DNA of 64,000 nucleotides from Meiothermus cerbereus DSM 11376. Lineage in GTDB: Bacteria > Deinococcota > Deinococci > Deinococcales > Thermaceae. The stretch is taken from positions 87,866 to 151,865 of the forward strand of contig NZ_KK211062.1 of assembly GCF_000620065.1 (NCBI RefSeq), given 5' to 3'. The notes beneath the pieces were generated by a model. It was not told where the DNA came from, searched no databases, and worked only from the letters and a program-made list of their open reading frames with translations. The position numbers were made by a program, and so were the translations under genes. Of this stretch, positions 9,180 to 19,111 are shown piece by piece (the first letter of the stretch is position 1; each line of letters opens with the position of its first letter).

Positions 9180-10841
9180 CTACACCTGAAAAACACCCAG
9201 GCGCATCGGCTCCCGCACGGGGTTGAGCGCGCAGACCTCGAGGCTCCGGATCAGGCGCTCGCGGGTCTCGTGGGGAAAGATCACTTCGTCCACCCAGAGC
9301 CGGGCGGCGGCGTAGCGCGGGTCGAGGGTCTCTTCGTAGCGGGCCTTGATGCGCTCGTAGAGTTCGACCAGGTCTTCCTCGGTGGGCTTGCGCCCCTCGC
9401 GCTCGAGCTTGGCCAGCTCGATCTCCATCAGGGTCTTGGCCGCGGCGTTGCCACTCATCACGGCATACTTGGCCGAAGGCCAGGCATAGATAAAGCGGGG
9501 GGCGTAGGCCTTGCCGGCCATGGCGTAGTTGCCCGCACCAAACGAACCCCCGGTGATGAGGGTAATCTTGGGCACCACCGAGTTGGAGACCGCGTTCACC
9601 AGCTTAGCCCCCCGTCGAATAATGCCCTGTTGCTCAGACTCCTTACCCACCATAAAGCCGGTCACGTCCATCAGGAACAACAGGGGAATGAAGCGCTGGT
9701 TGACCTCGAGGATGAACCGGGCGGCCTTGTCGGCGGCCTCGGCATAAATCACCCCCCCTACCTCGATCTTGCCGGATTTTTTGATGATGAGCCGCTGGTT
9801 GGCCACAATCCCCAGCGGGAAGCCCCCCAGCCGGGCGTAGCCGCACACCAGGGTCTGGCCGTACTCGGCCTTGTACTCGTGGAACTCGGAGCCGTCCACC
9901 AGCCGGGCAATCACCTCTTTTACGTCGTAGGGTCTGGAACCATCGGGCGATACCAGCCCATACAGGTCTTCCGGGGGGTGAAAGGGCTCCACCTCGCTTT
10001 TGCGCTCTGCTGCCCAGGGGGCCAGGGTTGGCTGGGCGTAGAGCGAGGCCAGAGCGCGGATGCGGGCAATGGCTGCTTCATCGTCCTTCTCGTAAAAGTC
10101 CACCGTGCCCGAGACCTCGGCGTGCATCCGTGCCCCGCCCAGTTCGTCCGAACCCACCTCCTGCCCGATGGCCGCCTTGACCAGGGCCGGCCCAGCCAGG
10201 TAAAGCCCCGAACCCTCGGTCATAATCAGCACATCGGTCATCAGGGGCAGGTAGGCCCCCCCGGCCACGCAGTTGCCCATGATGGCCGAGATCTGCGGGA
10301 TGCCCAGGGCGTTCATGCGGGCGTTCAGGTAGAAAATGCGGCCAAAGTCGTCCTGGTCGGGGAATACCTCGTCTTGCAGGGGCAGGAAGACCCCTGCCGA
10401 GTCCACCAGGTAGACCGTGGGCAGGTGGTTCTCGAGGGCAATGGTCTGGGCCCTAATGACCTTTTTGGCGGTGATGGGAAAAAAGGCCCCCGCCTTGACG
10501 GTGGCGTCGTTGGCGATAATCATCCAGTCCCGACCAGCGATTTTGCCAATGGCGGTCACCACCCCACCCCCCGGGGCACCCCCCCATTCGGCGTACATCT
10601 GCCAGCCCGCATAGCCCAGGATTTCCTCGAGCTCGCTGCCAGGATCAATCAGGCGGGCCATCCGCTCTCGAGCCGTCAGGCGACCCCTGGCGTGCTGGCG
10701 CTCTATGGCCTTGGGGCCCCCACCCTGGCGCACCTGTTCCAGCGAGGTGCGAAAATCGGCCAGGAGCCGTACCCAGGCATCCTTGTTTTGCTTGAAGGTA
10801 GACGATTCGCGCTCCTTGGGGCTGATGTGGCTTTGCATCAT
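9180..10841 (-). CDS. Acyl-CoA carboxylase, carboxyltransferase (beta) subunit
   Basis: 553 aa, typical length for the biotin-dependent carboxyltransferase of methylcrotonyl-CoA, propionyl-CoA or geranyl-CoA carboxylases. It transfers CO2 from carboxybiotin to an acyl-CoA. Both crotonase-fold halves are present: the N-half with DSAGVFLPLQDEVFPD and the C-half with GGSFGAGNYAMAGKAY. The DEVFPD and PRFIYAWP segments resemble methylcrotonyl-CoA carboxylase beta more than propionyl-CoA carboxylase; this assignment is by recall of family patterns. No biotin carboxylase or BCCP gene is adjacent, so the alpha subunit must be encoded elsewhere. The gene is divergent from tpiA. Confidence 0.88.
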   Translation of the reverse strand: MMQSHISPKERESSTFKQNKDAWVRLLADFRTSLEQVRQGGGPKAIERQHARGRLTARERMARLIDPGSELEEILGYAGWQMYAEWGGAPGGGVVTAIGKIAGRDWMIIANDATVKAGAFFPITAKKVIRAQTIALENHLPTVYLVDSAGVFLPLQDEVFPDQDDFGRIFYLNARMNALGIPQISAIMGNCVAGGAYLPLMTDVLIMTEGSGLYLAGPALVKAAIGQEVGSDELGGARMHAEVSGTVDFYEKDDEAAIARIRALASLYAQPTLAPWAAERKSEVEPFHPPEDLYGLVSPDGSRPYDVKEVIARLVDGSEFHEYKAEYGQTLVCGYARLGGFPLGIVANQRLIIKKSGKIEVGGVIYAEAADKAARFILEVNQRFIPLLFLMDVTGFMVGKESEQQGIIRRGAKLVNAVSNSVVPKITLITGGSFGAGNYAMAGKAYAPRFIYAWPSAKYAVMSGNAAAKTLMEIELAKLEREGRKPTEEDLVELYERIKARYEETLDPRYAAARLWVDEVIFPHETRERLIRSLEVCALNPVREPMRLGVFQV

Positions 10842-10963
10842 GACAGAAGTCTACCGTTTTTCTGTCGGTGGGTTGTAATTCCGTCAGGTTTGTAAGCGTC
10901 CTCAACCCAACCAAGGGCCAGCAAAAACGCATCTTGAAGGCTTTGCCGTATGATGACCGCAAT

Positions 10964-11710
10964 ATGCGCAAACGACTCGTCGCAGGCAACTGGAAAATGT
11001 ACAAAACCCCCACCGAGGCCCGGATGTGGTTTCGCGACTTGGTCGCAAAGCTACCCCAGACCCAGGCCGAACCGGCTTTGCTGGTGCCATTTACCCATCT
11101 GCCCTACGCGGCGGAAATCCTCGAGGGCCACGGGGTGTACTGGGGTGCGCAGGACGTCTCGGCCCACAACGAAGGTGCGTACACCGGCGAAGTTTCAGCA
11201 AAAATGCTGGCCGACCTGGCCTGCAAGTACACCATTGTGGGGCACTCCGAGCGGCGCAGCTACCACGCTGAGTCGGACGCGCTGGTAGCGCAGAAAGCCC
11301 GCCGCCTGCTGGAGCATGGGATAGTCCCCATCCTCTGCGTGGGCGAACCCCTGGAAGTCCGCGAGGCCGGCCATCATGTTGAATACACCCTGCGTCAGCT
11401 GGAGGGAAGCCTGGAAGGGGTTCATCCCCCCTCGGCCTCGAGCCTGGTGATTGCCTACGAGCCGGTCTGGGCCATCGGTACCGGAAAAACCGCCACCCCC
11501 GAGGACGCCGAAGCCATGCACCGCGCCATTCGGGGCTGGCTGGCGGGCCGCTACAGCTCGGACTTCGCCGACCAACTGCGGATCCTATATGGCGGTTCGG
11601 TCAAGCCCGATAATGCTACGGCCCTGTTCTCCCAGCCCAACATCGACGGCGGACTGGTCGGAGGGGCCAGCCTGAAGCTCGAGGACTACATTAAACTGCT
11701 CTTGGCTTAA
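10964..11710 (+). CDS. tpiA: Triose-phosphate isomerase
   Basis: 248 aa. It interconverts dihydroxyacetone phosphate and glyceraldehyde 3-phosphate in glycolysis. The start at 10964 gives the canonical N-terminus ([11 protein letters not shown]); an upstream in-frame ATG at 10868 would add 32 unrelated residues and is rejected. Catalytic residues are K11, H94 (GHSERR) and E166 ([10 protein letters not shown]), and the phosphate-binding loop YGGSVKPDN is present. A TATGAT box at 10949-10954 lies 9 nt before the ATG, suggesting leaderless or nearly leaderless transcription. Confidence 0.96.
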   Translation: MRKRLVAGNWKMYKTPTEARMWFRDLVAKLPQTQAEPALLVPFTHLPYAAEILEGHGVYWGAQDVSAHNEGAYTGEVSAKMLADLACKYTIVGHSERRSYHAESDALVAQKARRLLEHGIVPILCVGEPLEVREAGHHVEYTLRQLEGSLEGVHPPSASSLVIAYEPVWAIGTGKTATPEDAEAMHRAIRGWLAGRYSSDFADQLRILYGGSVKPDNATALFSQPNIDGGLVGGASLKLEDYIKLLLA

Positions 11711-11721
11711 CCGGAGGAACT

Positions 11722-12045
11722 ATGCGTGCGTGGATGTGGAGCATGTGGGTGTTCGTTGGCCTGCTGGGCCTGGCCCAGTCTGCGGAGGTGGTGCAACGCA
11801 CCTACCGCTGTGCCGGGGGTGTGCAGATTCGGGCCGTCTACCAAAACAACTTCGACCGGGTGGGGGTGGTGTTCAACAACCAGACCTACGGCCCGTTATT
11901 TCAGGTAGAGGCGGCCTCGGGTGTCAAGTATTCCGATGGTAGGGCCACCTGGTGGCTAAAAGGCAGTGGGTCTTCCGAGGAAGCCATGCTAATTAGCGAG
12001 CGCGCAGGTAGGATACTAGCCAAAGCGTGCAAGCCCGTGCGCTAA
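11722..12045 (+). CDS. Small secreted MliC-like protein
   Basis: 107 aa with a signal peptide (about residues 1-20, cleavage near AQSA). The mature part matches the general pattern of MliC-type lysozyme inhibitors: a YRC start, a beta-rich centre, ASGVKYSDG, then a WWLKGSG strand and a C-terminal Cys (C103) that could pair with C29. It starts 11 bp after tpiA with GGAGG upstream, so it may be co-transcribed with it. MliC function is inferred from the fold pattern; an envelope role is likely in either case. Confidence 0.65.
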   Translation: MRAWMWSMWVFVGLLGLAQSAEVVQRTYRCAGGVQIRAVYQNNFDRVGVVFNNQTYGPLFQVEAASGVKYSDGRATWWLKGSGSSEEAMLISERAGRILAKACKPVR

Positions 12046-12112
12046 AGCTCGGCTTTTAGGCCGTACAGCAATGTTACCAACCGGTGGATGGTATGCGGTA
12101 GACTTTTTGCAC

Positions 12113-13237
12113 ATGGCCAGCCTTCATTCGCGCACCCAGCTTTCAAAAGAGAGCATCTTTGCCCACATGAGCCGCCTGGCCGCAGCGCATGGGGCCATCA
12201 ACCTGGGGCAGGGTTTTCCCTCCAATCCGCCGCCCGCTTTTTTGCTCGAGGCCGCTCAGCGGGCCATCGGTGTGGTTGACCAGTACACCCCGCCCATCGG
12301 CTTACCCAGGCTGCGTGAGGCGGTTGCCGAAGACCTGGGGGTTTCACCTGAGGATGTGGTCATCACCGCAGGGGGCACCGAGGCCCTGCACGCGCTGGCC
12401 GAGTCGCTGTACGGCCCCGGTGACGAAGTGGTCATGTTCGAACCCTATTTTGATGTCTACATTCCTCAAACCCGCATAGCGGGTGCAGAGCCCAGCATGA
12501 TCCCCATGCGCCTCACGGACCGCTGGGAGGTGGATCTACCGGCGCTGGAGCGGGCCATTACGGTACGTACCCAGGCCATTTTGCTCACCAACCCATACAA
12601 CCCCACCGGCTCGGTATTCTCCCGCAGCGAGGCCGAACAAATTGCGGCCCTGGCCCGCAAGCACGACCTCTGGATCATCAGCGATGAGGTCTACGACGAG
12701 CTCTATTTTGCAGAGCCTCCCGTCCGTTTCCGTGAGCTCGCGCCGGAGCGGGTCTTTACGGTGGGCTCGGCGGGCAAGCGCCTCGAGGCCACCGGCTGGC
12801 GCATTGGCTGGATTGTAACCCCGCCCGGTCTGGCCTCAAAGATAGCCGGAATGCGCCAGTGGAGCAGTTTTTGCTCGGCAGCCCCCCTCCAGGCGGCAGT
12901 AGCCGAAGCCCTGCCGATTGCCCGCAAAACGGGCTTCTATCAGGAGCTGCGCGAGAGCTATGGTCGGCGCAAGGACTTGCTCGAGCAGGGCCTGAGGTCG
13001 CTGGGCCTCAAAACCTTTGCCCCCGCCGGAACCTATTTTCTGACCGCCCTCCTGCCCGATCTCGACGCCGAGCGGCTGGTGCAGGAGGCTGGGGTAGCCA
13101 TCATTCCCGGTTCGGCGTTCTACCTGCAAAACCCGGCCCCCAGGGGTCTGTTCCGCTTTGCCTTTTGCAAGACCGCCGATGAAATTGTTCAGGCCCTCGA
13201 GCGCTTGGAGCGCTATTTGAAACAAATCAAGGCCTGA
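12113..13237 (+). CDS. Class I/II pyridoxal-phosphate aminotransferase
   Basis: 374 aa from the ATG at 12113 (MASLHSRT); an upstream in-frame start at 12071 is less likely because a TAGACT box at 12099-12104 lies inside that extension, 8 nt before the chosen ATG. Fold type I features are visible: INLGQGFPSNPPP near the N-terminus, NPYNPTGSVFSR, the PLP lysine K222 (SAGKRLEATGWRIGW) and the FRFAFCK carboxylate-binding Arg near the C-terminus. The pattern resembles kynurenine/methionine aminotransferases (YbdL-like). The exact substrate is not determinable here. Confidence 0.88.
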   Translation: MASLHSRTQLSKESIFAHMSRLAAAHGAINLGQGFPSNPPPAFLLEAAQRAIGVVDQYTPPIGLPRLREAVAEDLGVSPEDVVITAGGTEALHALAESLYGPGDEVVMFEPYFDVYIPQTRIAGAEPSMIPMRLTDRWEVDLPALERAITVRTQAILLTNPYNPTGSVFSRSEAEQIAALARKHDLWIISDEVYDELYFAEPPVRFRELAPERVFTVGSAGKRLEATGWRIGWIVTPPGLASKIAGMRQWSSFCSAAPLQAAVAEALPIARKTGFYQELRESYGRRKDLLEQGLRSLGLKTFAPAGTYFLTALLPDLDAERLVQEAGVAIIPGSAFYLQNPAPRGLFRFAFCKTADEIVQALERLERYLKQIKA

Positions 13238-13292
13238 CTGGGCTTTGCAATGCCAAACCGTCTGACCAGAATCCTGTGGAGCCACTTGTCAG

Positions 13293-13313
13293 AACGCATG
13301 ATGTGCGTTTTTT
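13293..13313 (+). terminator. Intrinsic terminator after aminotransferase
   Basis: Stem AACGCA / TGCGTT with a 5-nt loop, followed by a run of T (13308-13313). It separates the aminotransferase from the pdhA promoter. Confidence 0.65.
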
Positions 13314-13398
13314 CACGATACGTTGCACGTGAAGAAATTCTGCTTTAAGCGCAGCCTGAACCCATGCAACAGGGCCATCTTGGGCTAAACTGAACAGC

Positions 13399-14433
13399 GT
13401 GGACACAATTCAGTACCTCGACGAACAAGGCAAACCGTTGCGGGACTTACCGCTCAGTCCCGATGAGCTGCTCCTGGGCTATCGGGCTTTGCGTCGGGCA
13501 CGGCACTTCGACGAGCGCGTGCTGGTCTTGCAGCGGCAGGGACGGCTGGGGGTCTACCCACCCTTCCGGGGCCAGGAGGCCGCCCAGGTGGGCGTGGCCC
13601 TGTGCCTCAAGGCCGATCACGACTGGCTTTTGCCAAGCTACCGCGAAAGCGCAGCCGCGCTCACCTTTGGCATGCCCATCAGCAAACTCATTCTGAACTG
13701 GCGGGCCGACCCGGCGGGCTGGGGCGCGCCCCCCAACGTCAACATGGTTCAGTTTTACATCCCCATTGCCACCCAGATACCCCAGGCCGCTGGGGTCGCT
13801 TATGCCCAGCGGCTCTTGGGAAAGGACGCTGTGGCGGCGGTGTTCATCGGTGATGGCGGCACTTCCGAAGGCGACTTTCACGAAGGGCTGAACTTTGCCT
13901 CGGTGTTCGATGCACCCTTGCTGATTGTGGTGCAGAACAACGGCTGGGCTATTAGCGTGCCCACCCACAAGCAGATGAAGGTGCCACGCATCGCCCAGAA
14001 AGCCCTGGGATACGGGATCCCGGGTGTGGTGGTGGACGGCAACGACCTGGTAGCGGTATGGGTGGCCGCCAGGGAAGCCACAGCCAGGGCCCGCCGGGGT
14101 GAGGGCCCTACCCTGATTGAAGCGCTCACCTACCGGGTTGCTCCCCACACCTCCTCCGACGACCCCAGCCGTTACCGCAGCGAGGAAGAAACTGAGCGCT
14201 GGCTCAGGCGTGACCCCATTGTGCGCATGAAAAACTGCCTTGTGCATCTGGGGCTGTGGAGCGATGAACAGGAGTCCGCGCTTACATCGGAGCTCGAGGC
14301 CGAATTCCTAGCTGCCGTAGAGGAGGCCGACCAGGCCCCCGAACCCAAACCCTGGGAAATTGTGGAGCAGGTCTACGCCGAGATGCAGCCCGACCAGAGA
14401 ACCGCCTGGAATTATCTGCGGGAGGAAGCATGA
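13399..14433 (+). CDS. pdhA: Pyruvate dehydrogenase E1 component alpha subunit
   Basis: 344 aa. With the beta subunit it decarboxylates pyruvate (or a branched 2-oxoacid) using thiamine diphosphate. The ThDP motif [17 protein letters not shown] runs to the downstream NN (QNNGWAIS), as expected; the phosphorylation-loop region reads [13 protein letters not shown]. The start is GTG at 13399, supported by a TAAACT box at 13386-13391 seven nt upstream (leaderless). It overlaps pdhB by 4 nt. Pyruvate versus branched-chain 2-oxoacid substrate cannot be settled by eye, and no E2 or E3 gene follows. Confidence 0.88.
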   Translation: MDTIQYLDEQGKPLRDLPLSPDELLLGYRALRRARHFDERVLVLQRQGRLGVYPPFRGQEAAQVGVALCLKADHDWLLPSYRESAAALTFGMPISKLILNWRADPAGWGAPPNVNMVQFYIPIATQIPQAAGVAYAQRLLGKDAVAAVFIGDGGTSEGDFHEGLNFASVFDAPLLIVVQNNGWAISVPTHKQMKVPRIAQKALGYGIPGVVVDGNDLVAVWVAAREATARARRGEGPTLIEALTYRVAPHTSSDDPSRYRSEEETERWLRRDPIVRMKNCLVHLGLWSDEQESALTSELEAEFLAAVEEADQAPEPKPWEIVEQVYAEMQPDQRTAWNYLREEA

Positions 14434-15428
14434 TTGCTGAACGTGGCACTCGAGTGCTGAACAACGTGCAGGCCATCAACGAGGCCCTGGATCTGGCCCT
14501 GGCCAAAGACCCTCGGGTGGTGCTCTTTGGCGAAGACGTGGGCACCATGGGGGGGGTGTTTCGGGCCTCGGACGGCCTGATGCAAAAGTACGGGGAGAAA
14601 CGAGTTTTCGACACGCCCCTGGCCGAGAGTGGCATCGTGGGGTTTGGGATTGGGCTGGCCCTGGCCGGGCTGCGCCCGGTGGCCGAGATTCAGTTTGCCG
14701 GGTTTTTGTACCCGGCCCTCGACCAGATTCTTTCGCACCTGGGCCGCATGCGCCACCGCACCCGCGGGCGCTTTACCATCCCCATGGTGATCCGGGCCCC
14801 CTACGGCGGCGGGGTCAAGACCCCCGAGCAGCACGCCGACAGTCCGGAGGCCATCCTGACCCACGTGCCGGGGGTCAAGGTGGTAATTCCTTCCTCGCCT
14901 GACCGGGCCAAGGGGCTTCTGCTCTCGGCCATCGAAGACCCCGACCCGGTGTTTTTCTTGGAAGCCATCAAGCTCTACCGAGGCGTCAAGGGCGAAGTAC
15001 CCGAGGGCTACTACACCTTACCCATCGGAAAAGCCCGTGTGGTGCGCGAAGGCAGCGCCGCCAGCCTGTTCTGCTACGGGGGCATGGTGGAGGTCTGCCT
15101 AAAAGCCGCCGAGGTCGCCGCCCGGGAAGGGGTGGAGCTGGAGGTGGTGGACCTCGAGACCCTGGTGCCCCTGGATACCCCCACCATCCTGGCCTCGGTG
15201 CAGAAAACCGGACGGGCGGTGGTGGTCTACGAGGCCATGCGCACGGGCGGCTTTGGGGCCGAGGTGGCCGCCCGCATCGCCGAGGAAGCCCTGGACTACC
15301 TGCAAGCGCCCATCGTGCGGGTCGCCGGTTGGGACGCCCCCTACCCCCCCTTCAGCGCAGTGGAGAACTTCTACCGCCCCGACGCCAGGCGGGTTCTGGA
15401 GGCCGTTCGCCGGGTACTGACGCACTGA
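14430..15428 (+). CDS. pdhB: Pyruvate dehydrogenase E1 component beta subunit
   Basis: 332 aa, usual length for E1-beta. Family segments seen: [57 protein letters not shown] and the C-terminal transketolase part ([23 protein letters not shown], then [18 protein letters not shown]). It is translationally coupled to pdhA (ATGA). The operon ends here: the next gene is an unrelated membrane protein, so E2 and E3 of the complex come from another locus. Confidence 0.9.
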   Translation: MIAERGTRVLNNVQAINEALDLALAKDPRVVLFGEDVGTMGGVFRASDGLMQKYGEKRVFDTPLAESGIVGFGIGLALAGLRPVAEIQFAGFLYPALDQILSHLGRMRHRTRGRFTIPMVIRAPYGGGVKTPEQHADSPEAILTHVPGVKVVIPSSPDRAKGLLLSAIEDPDPVFFLEAIKLYRGVKGEVPEGYYTLPIGKARVVREGSAASLFCYGGMVEVCLKAAEVAAREGVELEVVDLETLVPLDTPTILASVQKTGRAVVVYEAMRTGGFGAEVAARIAEEALDYLQAPIVRVAGWDAPYPPFSAVENFYRPDARRVLEAVRRVLTH

Positions 15429-15526
15429 GCTCAGGCCGACCAAAAAACCAGCCAACCAGAGCCCGCATTGGGCCTGGATAACGCTTGCACCATCTGTATT
15501 ACCCAACATATGATGCACTCGCCAGT

Positions 15527-16060
15527 ATGGATTCAAAAGAGCTTCTTGCAGCAGCGGTTGCCATTACGACCGGGATACTGATTGCCAGCCTGGGGTTGAT
15601 CAACAGCCTCTTGCAAAGCAAAACCGGGCTCTGGGGCCTGTCTACCGTGGTGCACACCATCGGCCTTGGCTTCTCCCTGGTGGGTCTAATCCTTTTCCAG
15701 CAAGGGCATTTTTTGGGTCTAAACTCAGCACACCCAGTCCGATACGCCCTGCTGGCAATGACCCTTCTGAGCCTTGGGGTAGGCATATTTCTGGTCTGGC
15801 TGGGCCTACAGCAGGGCCTTCCCTGGTACAGCTTTTTGGGGGGTTTAGTGGGTCTCTTGGTGGTCATGGGCACGGTATATTCCGTCAATCAACTGGGCAT
15901 CACCAACGCCATTACCCTTCTGCTGGTAAGCCAGATTCTGGCAGCGGCCATCTTTCAACACCTGGGAATTCTGGTACAGGAGGCCAGTCCGCTCTCGCTG
16001 GTCAAGCTACTGAGCCTAAGCCTCATGCTGCTGGGGGCTATAGCCGTGGTGAGAAGCTAG
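15527..16060 (+). CDS. YdcZ/DUF606-like DMT-superfamily membrane protein
   Basis: 177 aa from the ATG at 15527; a TTG at 15485 in frame would add 14 residues before the first membrane segment. It has five hydrophobic segments. The pattern NSLLQSKTG after the first helix, PWYSFLGGLVGLLVVMG in the middle and the LGITNAITLLLVSQILAAAIFQHLG segment fit the DUF606 (YdcZ) family of small drug/metabolite exporters, which often act as pairs. No second copy is adjacent. Substrate unknown. Confidence 0.65.
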   Translation: MDSKELLAAAVAITTGILIASLGLINSLLQSKTGLWGLSTVVHTIGLGFSLVGLILFQQGHFLGLNSAHPVRYALLAMTLLSLGVGIFLVWLGLQQGLPWYSFLGGLVGLLVVMGTVYSVNQLGITNAITLLLVSQILAAAIFQHLGILVQEASPLSLVKLLSLSLMLLGAIAVVRS

Positions 16061-16116
16061 AGCGGTCTACAAAGAAAATGGTACAAAGCCATTCACAACA
16101 AGTGCTGTTCGAGGCT

Positions 16117-16148
16117 TATTTTTGCTCCTGCTCCCAGCGGCAAAAATA
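16117..16148. repeat. Inverted repeat between YdcZ-like gene and paaZ
   Basis: A perfect 9-bp inverted repeat (TATTTTTGC at 16117-16125 and GCAAAAATA at 16140-16148, 14-nt loop) lies 56 bp past the YdcZ-like stop. It could act as a terminator or as an operator; the sequence alone does not decide. Confidence 0.45.
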
Positions 16149-16202
16149 GCGAAGGCCACGATAATGGCACGCCCGCCTTACCTTTTAGATCTCCAGACAT
16201 AA

Positions 16203-16219
16203 CAAACGCTTGTTAGAAT
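16203..16219 (+). promoter_or_regulatory. paaZ promoter with PaaR-like operator
   Basis: CAAACGCTTGTTAG (16203-16216) matches 13 of 14 positions of the Thermus PaaR consensus CNAACGNNCGTTNG as I recall it. It overlaps the -10 box TAGAAT (16214-16219), which lies 7 nt before the paaZ ATG. Binding would block RNA polymerase; phenylacetyl-CoA is the known inducer of PaaR in Thermus. The regulator gene is not in this window. Confidence 0.6.
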
Positions 16220-16226
16220 AGCTGCT

Positions 16227-18287
16227 ATGAAACTCAGTAGTTACGCGGTGGGTAGCTGGTATCAGGGCTTGGATGACGGCGTCCTGGTAAGCGATGCGGT
16301 CTATGGGGAGCCAGTCGCCCTGGTAAGCAGTGCCGGGCTAGATTTTGGCGCTATGGTCGAGTACGCCCGCAGGGTCGGCGGCCCCAACCTGCGGCGCTAC
16401 ACCTTCCACGAGCGGGCGGCCATGTTGCGGGCGCTGGCCCAGCACCTGCAGGCGCGCAAAGAGCAGTTCTATGCCCTCTCGTACAAGACCGGGGCCACCC
16501 AGTACGATAGCTGGTTTGACATTGATGGAGGCCTTGGCACTTTTTTTAGCTATTCCTCGCTGGCGCGGCGCGAGCTGCCCAACGAGCGCTTTCTGGTAGA
16601 AGACGACCCCCTGGTGCTCTCCCGGCAGGGCACCTTCCTGGGGCGGCACATCCTGGTTCCCAAAGAGGGCGTAGCGGTGCACATCAACGCCTTCAATTTT
16701 CCGGTCTGGGGGATGCTGGAAAAGCTGGCACCGGGCCTTATTGCCGGGGTTCCGGCCATCGTCAAACCCGCCACCCAGACCGCCTACCTGACCGAGGCCG
16801 TCTTCCGGGCCATGATTGAGTCGGGGATTCTGCCGGAAGGGGCCATCCAGCTGGTCTGCGGTGGCATCGGCGACCTGTTTGAGCACCTGAACGAGCAGGA
16901 CAGCGTAACCTTCACCGGCTCGGCCTCCACCGGGCGCAAGCTGAAGGTGCACCCCAGCCTGATTGCCCACGCGGTGCCGTTCAATATGGAGGCCGACAGC
17001 CTTAATTGCGCCATTCTGGGCCAGACGGTGGAGCCGGGCGACCTCGAGTTCGAGCTTTTTGTAAAGGAAGTGGCGCGGGAGATGACCGTCAAGGCCGGGC
17101 AGAAGTGCACCGCCATCCGCCGGGTGATCGTGCCCCAGGACAAGCTGGAAGCCGTGCTGGAGGCCCTTAAGCAGGAGCTCGCACAGGTCACCCTGGGCGA
17201 CCCCAGCCGCCCGGAGGTGCGGATGGGCCCGCTGGTGGGAGCAGCACAGCGCCAGGACGTGCAGGCTGTGCTCGAGCAGCTCAAAGCCCAGGGCTGTGAG
17301 GTGGCCTTCGAGGGCTCGCATGAGCTATTGGGGGGCGACTGGGAAAAGGGCGGCTTTATGGCCCCTACCCTGCTCTATAGCCCCAAACCCTGGGCGTGTG
17401 CAGCCCACGACCTCGAGCCCTTCGGGCCCGTAGCCACCCTGATGCCCTACCAAAGCCTGGACGAGGCTATCGCCCTGGCCCGGCGGGGCAAGGGCAGCCT
17501 GGTGGGGAGCATCGTTAGCTACGACCGGCAGGAGGCCCGCACCCTGTTCTTTGGCTGCGCCACCCACCACGGGCGGATGCTTATCCTCAACCGGGAAAAT
17601 GCCCAGGAGTCCACCGGCCACGGCTCTCCCCTGCCCTTGCTCTTGCATGGGGGGCCAGGCCGGGCCGGAGCCGGCGAGGAGCTGGGCGGGCTACGCGGCG
17701 TCAAGCACTACATGCAGCGCTGCGCCGTGCAGGCCGACCCCACCACCCTAATGGTCTTGAGCAACGAGTACGTGCGCGGAGCCCAGCTCAAAGAAGACCT
17801 GTTGCACCCCTTCCGCAAGTACTTTGAAGACCTGGAGATTGGCGAGAGCCTGCTGACCCACCGCCGCACCGTCACCGAGGCCGATATCGTGAACTTCGCC
17901 AACCTCACCGGCGACTACTTCTACGCCCACGTGGACGAGATCGGGGCCAAAGACTCAATTTTTGGCAAGCGGGTAGCCCACGGCTACTTCCTGATCTCGG
18001 CGGCGGCGGGTCTGTTTGTGAGCCCGGCGCCGGGGCCGGTGCTGGCCAACTACGGGCTGGAAAACCTGCGCTTTATCGAGCCGGTGGGCATTGGCGATAC
18101 CATCCAGGCCCGCCTCACGGTCAAGTCGAAAACGGCCAAAGACCCCAAGCCCGGCGAGCGGCCCACCGGGGTGGTGACCTGGGCGGTGGAGATTACCAAC
18201 CAGGAGGGCAAAACTGTAGCCCTCTACGACATACTAACCTTGGTAGAGCGCAAACCTCAGCCTCAAGGCCAGATAGCCTCGGCTTGA
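16227..18287 (+). CDS. paaZ: Bifunctional PaaZ: oxepin-CoA hydrolase / semialdehyde dehydrogenase
   Basis: 686 aa, matching full-length PaaZ. It opens the oxepin-CoA ring and oxidises the resulting aldehyde in aerobic phenylacetate degradation. The N-terminal aldehyde dehydrogenase domain (about 1-520) has the general-base E255 (NMEADSLN) and nucleophile C294 (GQKCTAIRR). The C-terminal MaoC-type hydratase domain (about 535-680) has D563 and H568 in [10 protein letters not shown], then [12 protein letters not shown]. No other paa gene is nearby, so this is a detached member of the pathway. The 3' end overlaps the convergent MBL gene by 25 bp. Confidence 0.93.
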   Translation: MKLSSYAVGSWYQGLDDGVLVSDAVYGEPVALVSSAGLDFGAMVEYARRVGGPNLRRYTFHERAAMLRALAQHLQARKEQFYALSYKTGATQYDSWFDIDGGLGTFFSYSSLARRELPNERFLVEDDPLVLSRQGTFLGRHILVPKEGVAVHINAFNFPVWGMLEKLAPGLIAGVPAIVKPATQTAYLTEAVFRAMIESGILPEGAIQLVCGGIGDLFEHLNEQDSVTFTGSASTGRKLKVHPSLIAHAVPFNMEADSLNCAILGQTVEPGDLEFELFVKEVAREMTVKAGQKCTAIRRVIVPQDKLEAVLEALKQELAQVTLGDPSRPEVRMGPLVGAAQRQDVQAVLEQLKAQGCEVAFEGSHELLGGDWEKGGFMAPTLLYSPKPWACAAHDLEPFGPVATLMPYQSLDEAIALARRGKGSLVGSIVSYDRQEARTLFFGCATHHGRMLILNRENAQESTGHGSPLPLLLHGGPGRAGAGEELGGLRGVKHYMQRCAVQADPTTLMVLSNEYVRGAQLKEDLLHPFRKYFEDLEIGESLLTHRRTVTEADIVNFANLTGDYFYAHVDEIGAKDSIFGKRVAHGYFLISAAAGLFVSPAPGPVLANYGLENLRFIEPVGIGDTIQARLTVKSKTAKDPKPGERPTGVVTWAVEITNQEGKTVALYDILTLVERKPQPQGQIASA

Positions 18288-19111
18288 TAACCTTTTTCAC
18301 CATGAACCAGCCGCCCCAAGGGATGCCCGGGCTCATGGGTAAAACACAGCAAGTAATTGCCCTCTATCCAGCGCTCGTACATCTTCTTGCGGGTCTTTAG
18401 GGTGGTCATGGGGTAGAGGTCGAAGGCCATGATGTAGGGCAGGGGGGTGTGGGCCATGGTGGGAATGAGGTCGGCGGTGTAGGCAAAGTGCTGGCCCTGC
18501 GAACGAAACTCTACCGCCTGCATCCCCAGGGTGTGTCCAGGAACCGGCACCACATACAGGCCCGGCAAAATTTCTTGCTCCCCCTCTACGGTTTCAAGCC
18601 GCTCGAGGAGGGGTTCGATGTTTTCCTGCAGGTAGCTGGCCCGGCTGCGCTCGTGGGGGTGCAGGGCCTCCTCGAGCTCCTGTTTTTGCACGATGTGGCG
18701 AGCATTGGGAAAGGTCGGCTGAAGCCGCCCCTCTATCAGGCGGGTGTTGAGTCCGGCATGGTCAAAGTGCAGGTGGGTGTGGATCACCAGTGAGATATCC
18801 TGCGGCCTTACCCCCAGAATTGCCAGCTGATCCAGCAGCGGGTTGGTTTCGCTCAAGCCGTAGATGCGACGAAACTTCTCGCCAGGTTTGCGGTCAATGC
18901 CGGTCTCGACCAGCACCAGCCGTTCCTGGGTGCGGATCAGCAAGGGGTTGAGCCCCAGTCGTACACGGTTTTGCTCATCGGGCGCAGCCAGCTTCGACCA
19001 GAGGTTCTTGGGCACCACGCCAAACATCGAGCCACCGTCCAGCCATATTTCGCCGTCGCTCAAAATCCAGAGGTCGAAGTTAGCGAGCTTGTGGTACAGG
19101 ATGGGACGCAT
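18263..19111 (-). CDS. Metallo-beta-lactamase-fold hydrolase
   Basis: 282 aa. The metal motif [10 protein letters not shown] (111-120) is intact, and later metal ligands are visible in [10 protein letters not shown] and in the ADLIPT segment. This pattern is shared with quorum-quenching lactonases and alkylsulfatase-like enzymes; the substrate is unknown. Its start overlaps the end of the upstream methyltransferase gene by 32 bp, so the two are probably transcribed together. It converges on paaZ. Confidence 0.85.
   Translation of the reverse strand: MRPILYHKLANFDLWILSDGEIWLDGGSMFGVVPKNLWSKLAAPDEQNRVRLGLNPLLIRTQERLVLVETGIDRKPGEKFRRIYGLSETNPLLDQLAILGVRPQDISLVIHTHLHFDHAGLNTRLIEGRLQPTFPNARHIVQKQELEEALHPHERSRASYLQENIEPLLERLETVEGEQEILPGLYVVPVPGHTLGMQAVEFRSQGQHFAYTADLIPTMAHTPLPYIMAFDLYPMTTLKTRKKMYERWIEGNYLLCFTHEPGHPLGRLVHGEKGYQAEAIWP

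Noticed and set aside
9270..10895. 541-codon plus-strand frame opposite the acyl-CoA carboxylase gene
   Set aside because: Long but antisense to a gene with clear family motifs; composition is shadow-like.
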